Assembly (NCBI GenBank): GCA_002422865.1
Contig: DITN01000087.1
Span: 30,384 to 94,383, forward strand
DNA: 64,000 nt
From: Bacteroidetes bacterium UBA6183
Lineage (GTDB): Bacteria > Bacteroidota > Bacteroidia > UKL13-3
Direction: 5' to 3'
Made by a program: the position numbers and the translations under genes. The notes under the pieces are model-generated. The model worked only from the letters and a program-made list of their open reading frames with translations, did no database searches and was not told the origin of the DNA. Numbering within the stretch: position 1 is the stretch's first letter; each line of letters opens with the position of its first letter. Of the stretch, positions 16,776 to 25,059 are shown piece by piece.

Positions 16776-17774
16776 TTACGCCTTTACAAGATTTTTGTCA
16801 ACTAAATACTCAGCAATTTGAACCGCATTAGTAGCTGCACCTTTGCGTAAATTATCAGCAACAATCCACATGTTTAATGTGTTAGGTTGTGATTCATCCC
16901 TTCTTAGTCTTCCCACAAAAACTTCATCACGCTCGTGTGCATCAGTTAAAGGCATTGGGTAAAGCGCTTGTTTAATATCATCCTTAACAATTATACCTGC
17001 TGTATTCTCCAGCATATTTCTAACATCGCTCAACTCAAACTCTTGGTTAAACGCTACATTTACACTTTCGCTATGACCGCCCATAACAGGAATGCGCACG
17101 CAGGTAGCCGTAACTTGTATGTTTTCATCGCGCATAATCTTTTTGGTTTCGTTCACCATTTTCATTTCTTCTTTGGTGTAACCATTGTTTAAAAACACAT
17201 CAATTTGTGGAATGCAATTTTTGTCTATTTGATGTGCATACGCCATTTCTCCTTGAATTCCATTGCGCTCATTCTCCATTTGGGTAACAGCCTTAACGCC
17301 TGTTCCTGTAACGCTTTGATAAGTTGATACCACAATACGTTTAATGCCATATTTTATATGAAGCGGACTTAATGCCAACACCATTTGGATGGTAGAACAA
17401 TTAGGATTAGCAATAACCCTATCGTTTTCTGTAATGGTATCTGCATTTATTTCTGGAACAACAAGTTTCTTATCAGGATGCATACGCCATGCCGAAGAGT
17501 TATCAATAACATAAGTACCCACTGCGGCAAACTCTTCTGCCCACTGTAATGAGGTATTTCCACCGGCAGAAAACAAAGCGATATGCGGCTTTTTATCAAT
17601 AGCCTGTTGCATGCTGTGTACCTTGTATAATTTACCCTTAAAGTTTATTTCCTTACCAACAGACTTTTCTGAAGCAACTGGAATTAACTCGGTAACAGGG
17701 AAATTTCTTTCGGCTAGTAACTTTAGCATAACAGTGCCTACCAATCCGGTTGCACCAACAACAGCAATTCTCAT
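16776..17774 (-). CDS. asd: Aspartate-semialdehyde dehydrogenase
   Basis: A 332-residue NADP-dependent enzyme that converts aspartyl phosphate to aspartate semialdehyde, the branch point to lysine/diaminopimelate, threonine and methionine. The N-terminal nucleotide motif GATGLVG is at residues 7-13, the nucleophile Cys126 sits in NPNCST, and Gln153 (TYQS), Arg227 and His234 (GGHSES) complete the active site. Length is standard. It heads a three-gene unit and has a well-formed promoter at 17800-17829. Confidence 0.95.
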   Translation of the reverse strand: MRIAVVGATGLVGTVMLKLLAERNFPVTELIPVASEKSVGKEINFKGKLYKVHSMQQAIDKKPHIALFSAGGNTSLQWAEEFAAVGTYVIDNSSAWRMHPDKKLVVPEINADTITENDRVIANPNCSTIQMVLALSPLHIKYGIKRIVVSTYQSVTGTGVKAVTQMENERNGIQGEMAYAHQIDKNCIPQIDVFLNNGYTKEEMKMVNETKKIMRDENIQVTATCVRIPVMGGHSESVNVAFNQEFELSDVRNMLENTAGIIVKDDIKQALYPMPLTDAHERDEVFVGRLRRDESQPNTLNMWIVADNLRKGAATNAVQIAEYLVDKNLVKA

Positions 17775-17799
17775 TTTATAGTACTTTATAATTTGTGTG

Positions 17800-17829
17800 C
17801 GAAACTAACTAAAATAAGGGTGCAAACAA
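17800..17829 (-). promoter_or_regulatory. Predicted asd promoter
   Basis: On the minus strand TTG (17829-17827) and TAGTTTCG (17807-17800) are exactly 19 bases apart, the preferred Bacteroidetes spacing, with one mismatch in the -7 box. The 13 bases 17795-17807 are identical to 347-359, which lies upstream of the first gene of the window. Confidence 0.5.
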
Positions 17830-17854
17830 AAAGGGTGCCCGCATGCGGGCACCC
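17822..17854 (-). terminator. Strong intrinsic terminator of the giant PKD gene
   Basis: A perfect 22-bp palindrome, GGGTGCCCGCATGCGGGCACCC (17833-17854), is followed on the minus strand by TTTTTGTTTG. It lies 25 bases past the stop of the 1833-residue PKD protein gene and insulates the asd promoter. Confidence 0.85.
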
Positions 17855-17879
17855 TCCTATTAATAATTTAGATAAAGAA

Positions 17880-20800
17880 TTATTCTCTGATTAAAGTTAC
17901 TGTTCCATTAACAGTTTTCTTCTCACCATTCAATAATTCGTATTTAAATACGAAGAAATAAGTCCCTTCAGGGCAATCACTTCCATCATTCATGTTCGTA
18001 CCATTCCAATCGTATGAGGCATTGGTACTTTCAAATACCTTGGTACCCCAACGGTTGTATATTACTAAGTCGTATTCTTTTTCTCCTTTAATTTTAATAT
18101 CGAAGAAATCGTTAGTTCCATCCTTAGGACTTGGTGTAAACACATTATAAATTTCTAACTCAATAATGAATCGGTAAGAAATCGTTTGACAAACACTGTC
18201 CATACAAACAGGTTTGGCAGGATCGGGGGTAAACGCTTGCAAGCATATTACAACATCACCGGTATCTGTACCAAAGTCAAAACTCCAATCCCTATCAGAC
18301 TCCACTTTATCAACCTGACCAATAATATTACCATTCTTCGATGCGGTCCAAGTGTATTCACTTGATGAAACTGAGGTATTTCTGAATCCAAACTTTGGTG
18401 AATTTGCAGCAGAATCGATGTTAAAACTTGCAAAAGGACGAACCACACGAACGGAAGCTGTATCAAACAACTTACAATTAGGCAATCCAGGTGCTATTTT
18501 AGTAGGGAAAAGCCTTACGCTGTAGTTACCGGTATCTTGGAATGTATAGGTAAACTTGTTATCTAAATTCGTTTTTATGATTGAATCGATGAGTAAGTCG
18601 CCATCATCATTAATCATTTCGTATTTAAACTCTGTGTAGCTAATTGTATCAGATTCATTTGTAACAGTAAATGGCTGATCAACACAAACTACTTGTTTAT
18701 CTATACTAATTTGAGCAGGATAAGATTTTTTGACTGTAATACGAATAGGAGCATTAATTCCATCTACCGTATCAGGATAATTAACAATCCTACATCCAAT
18801 ATTATCCGATTGAGGGTTGTTATCATCACTTCTAGCGAATATGTAGTAAGTACCTGAATCATTGTAAGTAAATGTTAACGTATCGTACTGATTCAAACTG
18901 ACAGAAGACTGCTGGTTAGCGTCACCCCAAAGAATATCAGTACGTTTTGTTGGCTTATCGTTTGGACCGGTTGCACCGGCTACGTCAGCCAAGTTTACAA
19001 CTTTTACAGTAAATGGTGCGCAACCAACGGTATCTGTTATTACTTGGAAACCAGGGCGAGGTCCGAGTATATTCAAATTAACAAAAGCAGTATCCTTACA
19101 TCCTTGTGCTGTTTCAACAACTAACTTAATTCTGAATGCACCATTACCACGATAGTTCCAAACAGGAGTATCAATGTACTGTGCATCAAAACGTAAGGTG
19201 TCTGTTTTGCGCTCGCCAAAGAACCAGTAGTTTCTGTTTACCAAATCTCCTGATCCAGCATTAGGCTCAAAACGAATACTATCAAACTTGTTATAAGTGT
19301 ATCCAGGGATAGGTGTCATGGTAGAACGATCGTAGAAAGTAACAGGAGCTCCACAATTGTATATACCAGGCTTAATAACAGGAATTGCATTTGGTTCAGT
19401 AACCAATACACGGCAATAAGCAGTGTCCCAACAACCGTTTTTATCACGACTTAACATTGTTACGGTGTATTCTCCAGCTTGTTTATATTGGTGAACCGGG
19501 TTAGTCCATGATGCAGAATCTCCATCACCAAAGTAGTACTTAACCTTTTCAATAAAGTCGCCACAAGGATAAAACTCATTGATATCTACAGCGCCATTTC
19601 TCCAATAATTAACTGTGTCATAATGGTAACTGCTATGTGGATCATTATAAGCAGCGCCTATAGTAACCTTACATGTTGTAAGGTCTTTACTTGGTAAACC
19701 ATTAGGATTAAAAATTGGATGCGATAATGAGCAATCAGGACGGTAGTAACGAATTGAATCATAAAAATGAACAGGTTCATTTTTACAGAAAACCTCATCG
19801 AAATTTCCTTTTGCATCACGTGTCATTACAGAATCAATTACGCCTCGTACCAAAAGTTTGTTGTCAGTGTATTCTGCCTTACAATCCTTTGTGCTCATTA
19901 ATTTATGACTTACAGGACGCGGTGCAGAACCCGAACGTTTACAATCATCTTCATATGAACTTGACCAATATCTGTGTTTAACAGGTAATAACATTTTAGC
20001 TTGATCCATTTCTTCAGTTCTGTAAAATGTCTTAGTAGTATCAACGTCAGCAATGGTGAATCTTTTTCCACACTCTTCCCAAATTGTGGAATCATTTGTG
20101 GTAACTCGTCCGATATAATACAATGAACCGTTAGGATTAGCACTTGCATCGTATATACGCATGGTATAATTATCAATGTAGCGGAAGGTAACATTTGCAC
20201 CTGGTATACCATTAGGGAAAGGAATACTATCTATCAAATCGCCTATGTTTTTTTCGCCACAAACACCAAAGTAGTAGTTGTAACGAACCCTGCGGAAACC
20301 ATTCACAAAATAACCATCTGTTAATCCAGGTTTAGGGCTGTAGTAGAAACTATCAACTGTAATAGAATTGTCGCCCCAGCTAATGGTGCTGCTATGAATG
20401 TATGATTGAACACTGTCTAAATAAACAAAGTTAATTAAAGCATTTTTACAGTAGTATTTACATTCACCATTCACAGGTACGTTTGTTATAGGGTCATAAA
20501 CAGGATCAACATAAAAACGTCCATCCATATCTGTTATGTTTAACAAATTATGATACCAAACCGTATCAGAAATACAAGGCATGTTTGGATCTCCTGTACC
20601 AATAATTAAACCCACCGTAATATCACCTGTTGGGTTAGCAGGAGGAAATAGCGTGATACCACTTTGTGTTACCTGAAGTGGATTCACGTTAGAGCCATAG
20701 TGATACCAAAAATTAGTTCCACCTGGTGCATTCCACCTGTTTGGTGGCATAAAATATTGGTTGTAATCAGGTTGTAAAGAAAATGGAGGATATGTTAAAC

Positions 20801-23381
20801 CACCAGCAGTTGATGACAAAACACCACCAGCTTGAGGTGCAGGACCGGTTGCTCCTGTATAGTTAATAAATCCATCAAGGGCGCAAGGGGTAGCATCTCT
20901 TCTGTCTGCCATCGAATCTAAGTTCATGCGAATCCAAGCTGCACCGCAATCTGGGCTAATACCAGGGTATTGACCTAAAGTATTATCAACTGCCCCTAAC
21001 ATAAATTGAATACCTGCTTGATCGTTTTGAATATAACTACCAGGACATTCTTTACCTCTAATTCCTAAACCGGTAGCATCAGGGCGCATTAATTTCAATT
21101 GAACTTGATCATCGTCTTTACAATCTAATGAATCGAGTTTAATAAAATCATCTGCAACAATGTATGTTTTATTACCTACGTTATTCATTGAGTCTTGTAC
21201 AAACTGCTCAACGTTATAACATCTTTGAACAGCCTTATCAAACAAATAACGATAAAGTGTTCTTGAAGGATCAACCATTGTTTCATAGTTGTGTCGCATA
21301 AATTCGCCTTGCAAAGTTGTGTACTTCGCCTCCATGGTATCATTTAATGGGTCAACAACAAATCCCTTAGGGAAAAACCCGTATCCACCACGTTTAGTAT
21401 TACCCCAGAAACCGGCAACCGGATCTGGTGCACCGTTTTGTAATGTAAATCTATTAAACGGTCTTAAATCTTGCTGATTAGGTTGACCATTTTCATCAAA
21501 AGAATCTACTGTGTCTATCCTTGGCCATAAACCATAAGGCGCAGGACCAGAGCCTTGCGTTAAACTCCAAACCCCAGTTTGTGGATTAAGATAGACCGGC
21601 TTGCCCCACCATTGCGTATCTGCGGGATGCACAAGCGTTTTTCTTGGATTAGCAGTAGGAAGTGTATCGGCAGGATTAGTTGAATATTGTTGCGGATTCC
21701 ATGGCATAAAATCATGACCATAACGATACCACCTGTATATCACATCCCAACCCGTGTATCGGTGAACAGGCAAGGTATCTGCAGAATAACGGCAATCTAA
21801 ACGTCTTCCTTCAAATACTTTACCATCTTGGCGCCAATAGCCATCACTAAAATTGTATTGATCTTGAGCAGTAGCCCAGCCTCCTGGAGGTGGATACCCT
21901 GGCTTAGGTACAAGGTAAGAAGTACACTGAGGAGCCGCATCATCACCAAAATCCCAACGCCTGAAAACGTGCTCTGATTTATAACGTTGCTCTGTGTTAA
22001 CAAAGTTAATTACGTTGTAATAACCAGAAGCATTAGGGTTACATTGGTTTTGTTCTGTTGGGTTAAGCGTAATTTGGTTTTGTGGGTCTTCTATCCTCGC
22101 ACGCGGACCTAATACCTCCACAACTATCGTGGTATCTTTTCTACAGCTTGGGTTAGGCTGTAATGGCCAAACCAATAAATTTACGTTATATGCTCCAAGA
22201 CCACGCATAAAGGTATGTGGCGGATTCCAAGAGCTGTTGTTAAAATTGTCTTGCTGTGACGGTGGATCTCCGAAATTCCATAATAATTCTCCATTACCTG
22301 GGTTAATTTCAGGGTTTGGTGTTTGCACAAAGGTTAGTGTTTTTAAACCCTCTCTATCGTAACAAACTGAATCGCGTCTTAGTCTTAATGAAGTATCAGG
22401 AAGATTTAAGTATGGTGTAGGATCTAATTCTACGATAATATTTTTCGGCTTATTTGCTGACATCGCAGATGTCATTACATAACTATCTATACAACCTGTG
22501 GTGTCTTCTATGGTTAACGCTGGATAAAATGTACCATTTTTGCAATAATTGTGTGTAATAAGGTAATATTCGTTTTCATCTTGGGGCAAGCTCCATGGAC
22601 GACTACGTGTTACTGATTGACCATCTCCAAAATCCCATGTATAGCTATTTACTTGACTAAATGGAACCTGAGCTGTAGTATTTTGTAATGAATACGGTGT
22701 ACAGAAGCAACCCGCATTACCTAATACTGCAAATGAAGGAGCAAGATTTGGCTTTATGGTTAACAATCCATTATAGGTTACAGCATTTCTGCACCCTACA
22801 CTGTCTACTACTCTTACTGTAATATTAAATTGTCCATTTGCATTAAACGAGTGCGAATATGTTTGTCCAGTTACAGGAAAAGGAAACACATCAATGTTAC
22901 CATCACCCCAAATAACCTCAGTACGATAAATGCGGTTGTCTGTTTTAACAGAGGTGTTGGTTAGCGTAACCAGGTTACCTCTGAAACATTGCACAGCTTG
23001 TCCGTTTACAGTCGCCCCCGGAATAGGTAAACGATAAACAATAGCAGAAGTGGTTTGTGCAACTTTGGCACCGTTGCTTAAGTTAACTTCCACCTTAATA
23101 ATGTAGTTACCTGGAGCAGGATAAAGATACTGTGTACTGTAGTTTGGACCACTATTAGGAATAGTAGTTTCCACCGTTCCATCATTATTGTAATCGAACG
23201 TGCAGTTAGTAGCAGTAACACCTGCAGGAAGACCTGTAAGTGCCGCATCAATACTAAGCTGATCGCCCAAACAAATGGTTGGTGAGGACAGTGTTAGAGC
23301 CAACGACTGCGCATAAGCAGACCTAAAGCCCAACAACGACAGCAAAAGCAACAAATAGACTTTTAGTACTTGTTTTTTCAT
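17880..23381 (-). CDS. Giant PKD-domain surface protein with T9SS type B (gliding-associated) C-terminal domain
   Basis: About 1833 residues. The signal peptide MKKQVLKVYLLLLLSLLGF...AYAQ starts at ATG 23381; the frame is open to 23471, but the extra 30 residues do not look secretory. Many PKD-like domains are marked by WDFGDGQS, IWGDGN, YYFGDGDS and LWGDAN. A large central region (about residues 480-1000), rich in Trp, Tyr, Pro and Asn, belongs to no recognised family. The last 90 residues are a type B CHU_C/gliding domain (NVFTPSPKDGTNDFF ... IYNRWGTKVFES ... GTVTLIRE), so export goes through T9SS. It follows the sigma and anti-sigma-like genes on the same strand and is probably their main output or partner. 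Confidence 0.9.
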   Translation of the reverse strand: MKKQVLKVYLLLLLSLLGFRSAYAQSLALTLSSPTICLGDQLSIDAALTGLPAGVTATNCTFDYNNDGTVETTIPNSGPNYSTQYLYPAPGNYIIKVEVNLSNGAKVAQTTSAIVYRLPIPGATVNGQAVQCFRGNLVTLTNTSVKTDNRIYRTEVIWGDGNIDVFPFPVTGQTYSHSFNANGQFNITVRVVDSVGCRNAVTYNGLLTIKPNLAPSFAVLGNAGCFCTPYSLQNTTAQVPFSQVNSYTWDFGDGQSVTRSRPWSLPQDENEYYLITHNYCKNGTFYPALTIEDTTGCIDSYVMTSAMSANKPKNIIVELDPTPYLNLPDTSLRLRRDSVCYDREGLKTLTFVQTPNPEINPGNGELLWNFGDPPSQQDNFNNSSWNPPHTFMRGLGAYNVNLLVWPLQPNPSCRKDTTIVVEVLGPRARIEDPQNQITLNPTEQNQCNPNASGYYNVINFVNTEQRYKSEHVFRRWDFGDDAAPQCTSYLVPKPGYPPPGGWATAQDQYNFSDGYWRQDGKVFEGRRLDCRYSADTLPVHRYTGWDVIYRWYRYGHDFMPWNPQQYSTNPADTLPTANPRKTLVHPADTQWWGKPVYLNPQTGVWSLTQGSGPAPYGLWPRIDTVDSFDENGQPNQQDLRPFNRFTLQNGAPDPVAGFWGNTKRGGYGFFPKGFVVDPLNDTMEAKYTTLQGEFMRHNYETMVDPSRTLYRYLFDKAVQRCYNVEQFVQDSMNNVGNKTYIVADDFIKLDSLDCKDDDQVQLKLMRPDATGLGIRGKECPGSYIQNDQAGIQFMLGAVDNTLGQYPGISPDCGAAWIRMNLDSMADRRDATPCALDGFINYTGATGPAPQAGGVLSSTAGGLTYPPFSLQPDYNQYFMPPNRWNAPGGTNFWYHYGSNVNPLQVTQSGITLFPPANPTGDITVGLIIGTGDPNMPCISDTVWYHNLLNITDMDGRFYVDPVYDPITNVPVNGECKYYCKNALINFVYLDSVQSYIHSSTISWGDNSITVDSFYYSPKPGLTDGYFVNGFRRVRYNYYFGVCGEKNIGDLIDSIPFPNGIPGANVTFRYIDNYTMRIYDASANPNGSLYYIGRVTTNDSTIWEECGKRFTIADVDTTKTFYRTEEMDQAKMLLPVKHRYWSSSYEDDCKRSGSAPRPVSHKLMSTKDCKAEYTDNKLLVRGVIDSVMTRDAKGNFDEVFCKNEPVHFYDSIRYYRPDCSLSHPIFNPNGLPSKDLTTCKVTIGAAYNDPHSSYHYDTVNYWRNGAVDINEFYPCGDFIEKVKYYFGDGDSASWTNPVHQYKQAGEYTVTMLSRDKNGCWDTAYCRVLVTEPNAIPVIKPGIYNCGAPVTFYDRSTMTPIPGYTYNKFDSIRFEPNAGSGDLVNRNYWFFGERKTDTLRFDAQYIDTPVWNYRGNGAFRIKLVVETAQGCKDTAFVNLNILGPRPGFQVITDTVGCAPFTVKVVNLADVAGATGPNDKPTKRTDILWGDANQQSSVSLNQYDTLTFTYNDSGTYYIFARSDDNNPQSDNIGCRIVNYPDTVDGINAPIRITVKKSYPAQISIDKQVVCVDQPFTVTNESDTISYTEFKYEMINDDGDLLIDSIIKTNLDNKFTYTFQDTGNYSVRLFPTKIAPGLPNCKLFDTASVRVVRPFASFNIDSAANSPKFGFRNTSVSSSEYTWTASKNGNIIGQVDKVESDRDWSFDFGTDTGDVVICLQAFTPDPAKPVCMDSVCQTISYRFIIELEIYNVFTPSPKDGTNDFFDIKIKGEKEYDLVIYNRWGTKVFESTNASYDWNGTNMNDGSDCPEGTYFFVFKYELLNGEKKTVNGTVTLIRE

Positions 23382-23496
23382 TGTACTTGTTTGATGTTTT
23401 GTTAGCCGCAACAAACCAACATCAGCTGGCTTATTGGGTTTGATTTTTAATTGATAATAATACGCTAACATATATATTTAAATTTAGAATTTCAAA

Positions 23497-24408
23497 CTAT
23501 AATTTAAGAAGTATAAGTCCCTTCTCTACTTTTGGCTCGTTCATGCCCTTTAATTGATACCTAAATGCCAACACATAAACACCCGGTTCACATGCTTCAC
23601 CGTTCCTCTGGTTAATACCATTCCAGTGTTTGCTTTTATCTCTACTTTCAAAAACCACGTTACCTTTTGCGTCTGTTATTTTTAAATCATACAGCACTTC
23701 GTTTTCAAGTGTAATTACAAATTCATCATTGTAACCATCGTTATTGGGTGTAAATACGTTTGGTATATTTGGCCTTAAAAACTCTTCACTTGTTATATTT
23801 TGGTTTGATGTATTATTGGTAGACGTTTCCTTGGTTTCTTGTTTTGTTTTTTCCGTGGTTGCGGTTGCATTTTGTTGCATCTTGTTTGTTGATACCGCCT
23901 CTTCTTCATTTACAACCATATTGGTTGAGGTTGGTACCGGATAATCCACCGGCACTTCTTCGTCCGGAAAATCACCACAAGCAATGATTTTATTTTGAAC
24001 CTTTTTACTTGTAGGTGTTGATGGTGAATTTGGTCTTTGGGGCAATTCTGCTGTTTGGTTTACCGCATTTGTTTCATCAGAAGTTTGAATTTCTTCGACA
24101 TTTTTTGCTTCTGGTAACGTTTCTCTTATTGTTATACTCGATTGTTCTGTGTTGCTTGATGGTGTGTTGTTAGATGATATATAAATTACATACCCTACTG
24201 CACCCGCTGCTATAGTTGCCGCTGCTATTACCATTGTTTTTATAGAAACACCGGCAATAGTTTTAGCGGCAGCAGTGGTTGCAGATGATGCCGTTGCAAC
24301 ATCAGGCAATTGGCTGCTAATGTTTTGCCATAGACCTGCCGGAGGTTCAGGAGATAACCTTCCCATTTCCTGCTTAAGCAAATCATCTATGTTTATTTTA
24401 TTACTCAT
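23497..24408 (-). CDS. Anti-sigma-like membrane protein ending in a T9SS type B domain
   Basis: A 303-residue protein with no signal peptide. Residues 1-50 are cytoplasmic and start with a short helix-rich segment (INIDDLLKQEMGRL, then PPAGLWQNISSQLP) like the N-terminus of Bacteroidota anti-sigma factors. A single membrane helix spans about 56-77. A Ser/Thr/Asn/Gln-rich linker follows to about 210, then a full type B gliding/T9SS C-terminal domain (IPNVFTPNNDGYNDEF ... HWNGINQRNG ... GLILLKL). The start is 4 bases after the ECF sigma gene. An uncleaved inner-membrane protein cannot be an ordinary T9SS cargo, so the domain may act as a periplasmic sensor; this is inference. Confidence 0.8.
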   Translation of the reverse strand: MSNKINIDDLLKQEMGRLSPEPPAGLWQNISSQLPDVATASSATTAAAKTIAGVSIKTMVIAAATIAAGAVGYVIYISSNNTPSSNTEQSSITIRETLPEAKNVEEIQTSDETNAVNQTAELPQRPNSPSTPTSKKVQNKIIACGDFPDEEVPVDYPVPTSTNMVVNEEEAVSTNKMQQNATATTEKTKQETKETSTNNTSNQNITSEEFLRPNIPNVFTPNNDGYNDEFVITLENEVLYDLKITDAKGNVVFESRDKSKHWNGINQRNGEACEPGVYVLAFRYQLKGMNEPKVEKGLILLKL

Positions 24409-24412
24409 TTAA

Positions 24413-24955
24413 TTAACTTTTCTTTTTCATTTTTTCAAGCGCCTCTTGCAGCTGCACCCTAGCCCTGCTTAACTGCGATTTTGAAGTTCCCTCGCTTATG
24501 CCCAACATTTCACCAATTTCAGCATGACCATAACCTTCTACAATAAAAAGGTTTAACACAGCACGATAGCCAGGTGGTAAGTTGTTCATGGCCAATAATA
24601 TTTCTTTTTGGCTCATGCGCTCCACCGTAAAATCGTTGTGCGCTTGGTTATAAGCAGCATCCACATCGCTATGGTACATGTGCATTTTGTTAACTCTGTA
24701 AAACTCTAATGCTGTGTTTACAAAAATGCGTTTCATCCAACCTTCAAAAGAACCTGCGAAGCTAAATTGCTCCATTTTGGTAAAAACTTTAACAAACCCG
24801 TCTTGCAAAATATCTTTCGCTTCATCAGCATTGCTGCTATAACGCAAGCACACTCCATACATGGTTTTCGAATAGGTTTCGTAAAGCGTTTTTTGCGCTA
24901 ACCTATTGCCTTTCAAACATTCCTGTATAAGTTCATGCTCGTTTTGTTTGTTCAC
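24413..24955 (-). CDS. ECF-type RNA polymerase sigma factor
   Basis: A sigma-70 family group 4 factor of about 180 residues. Region 2 is CLKGNRLAQKTLYETYSKTMYGVCLRY followed by ADEAKDILQDGFVKVF, and region 4 is LPPGYRAVLNLFIVEGYGHAEIGEMLGISEGTSKSQLSRAR. The frame is open to an ATG at 25054, but the first 33 residues do not resemble the family. A promoter-like pair sits inside them (25046 to 25016), and NKQNEHELIQECLKGN is the usual beginning, so the GTG at 24955 is preferred. It is followed directly by the anti-sigma-like gene, forming a sigma / membrane-regulator pair. Confidence 0.9.
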   Translation of the reverse strand: MNKQNEHELIQECLKGNRLAQKTLYETYSKTMYGVCLRYSSNADEAKDILQDGFVKVFTKMEQFSFAGSFEGWMKRIFVNTALEFYRVNKMHMYHSDVDAAYNQAHNDFTVERMSQKEILLAMNNLPPGYRAVLNLFIVEGYGHAEIGEMLGISEGTSKSQLSRARVQLQEALEKMKKKS

Positions 24956-25015
24956 GTTTCTACCGGTTACTTTTTCAGATGAATAATAGCTGCCCGAGGT
25001 TGCAAGGGCATGATT

Positions 25016-25046
25016 AAAAGTTAAAAAATTCTTTATGCAACGCAAA
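25016..25046 (-). promoter_or_regulatory. Predicted promoter of the sigma factor operon
   Basis: On the minus strand TTTG (25046-25043) and TAACTTTT (25023-25016) are separated by 19 bases, with one mismatch to the Bacteroidetes consensus. The -33 element lies inside the adjoining 16-bp palindrome. Confidence 0.45.
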
Positions 25047-25059
25047 TAATGCATTATTT
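25044..25059. promoter_or_regulatory. 16-bp perfect palindrome at divergent starts, candidate operator
   Basis: AAATAATGCATTATTT is a perfect palindrome between the sigma operon (minus) and the 1538-residue PKD protein gene (plus). Its centre ATGCAT holds the plus-strand start codon, and it overlaps the -33 element of the predicted sigma promoter. Confidence 0.4.

Noticed and set aside
17833..17854. 22-bp perfect palindrome as an operator or recombination site
   Set aside because: It is followed on the minus strand by a T-run and sits right after a gene end, so an intrinsic terminator explains it fully.
24956..25054. Upstream ATG (25054) as the start of the sigma factor
   Set aside because: The added 33 residues do not match the family, and a promoter-like pair lies within them; GTG 24955 fits better.
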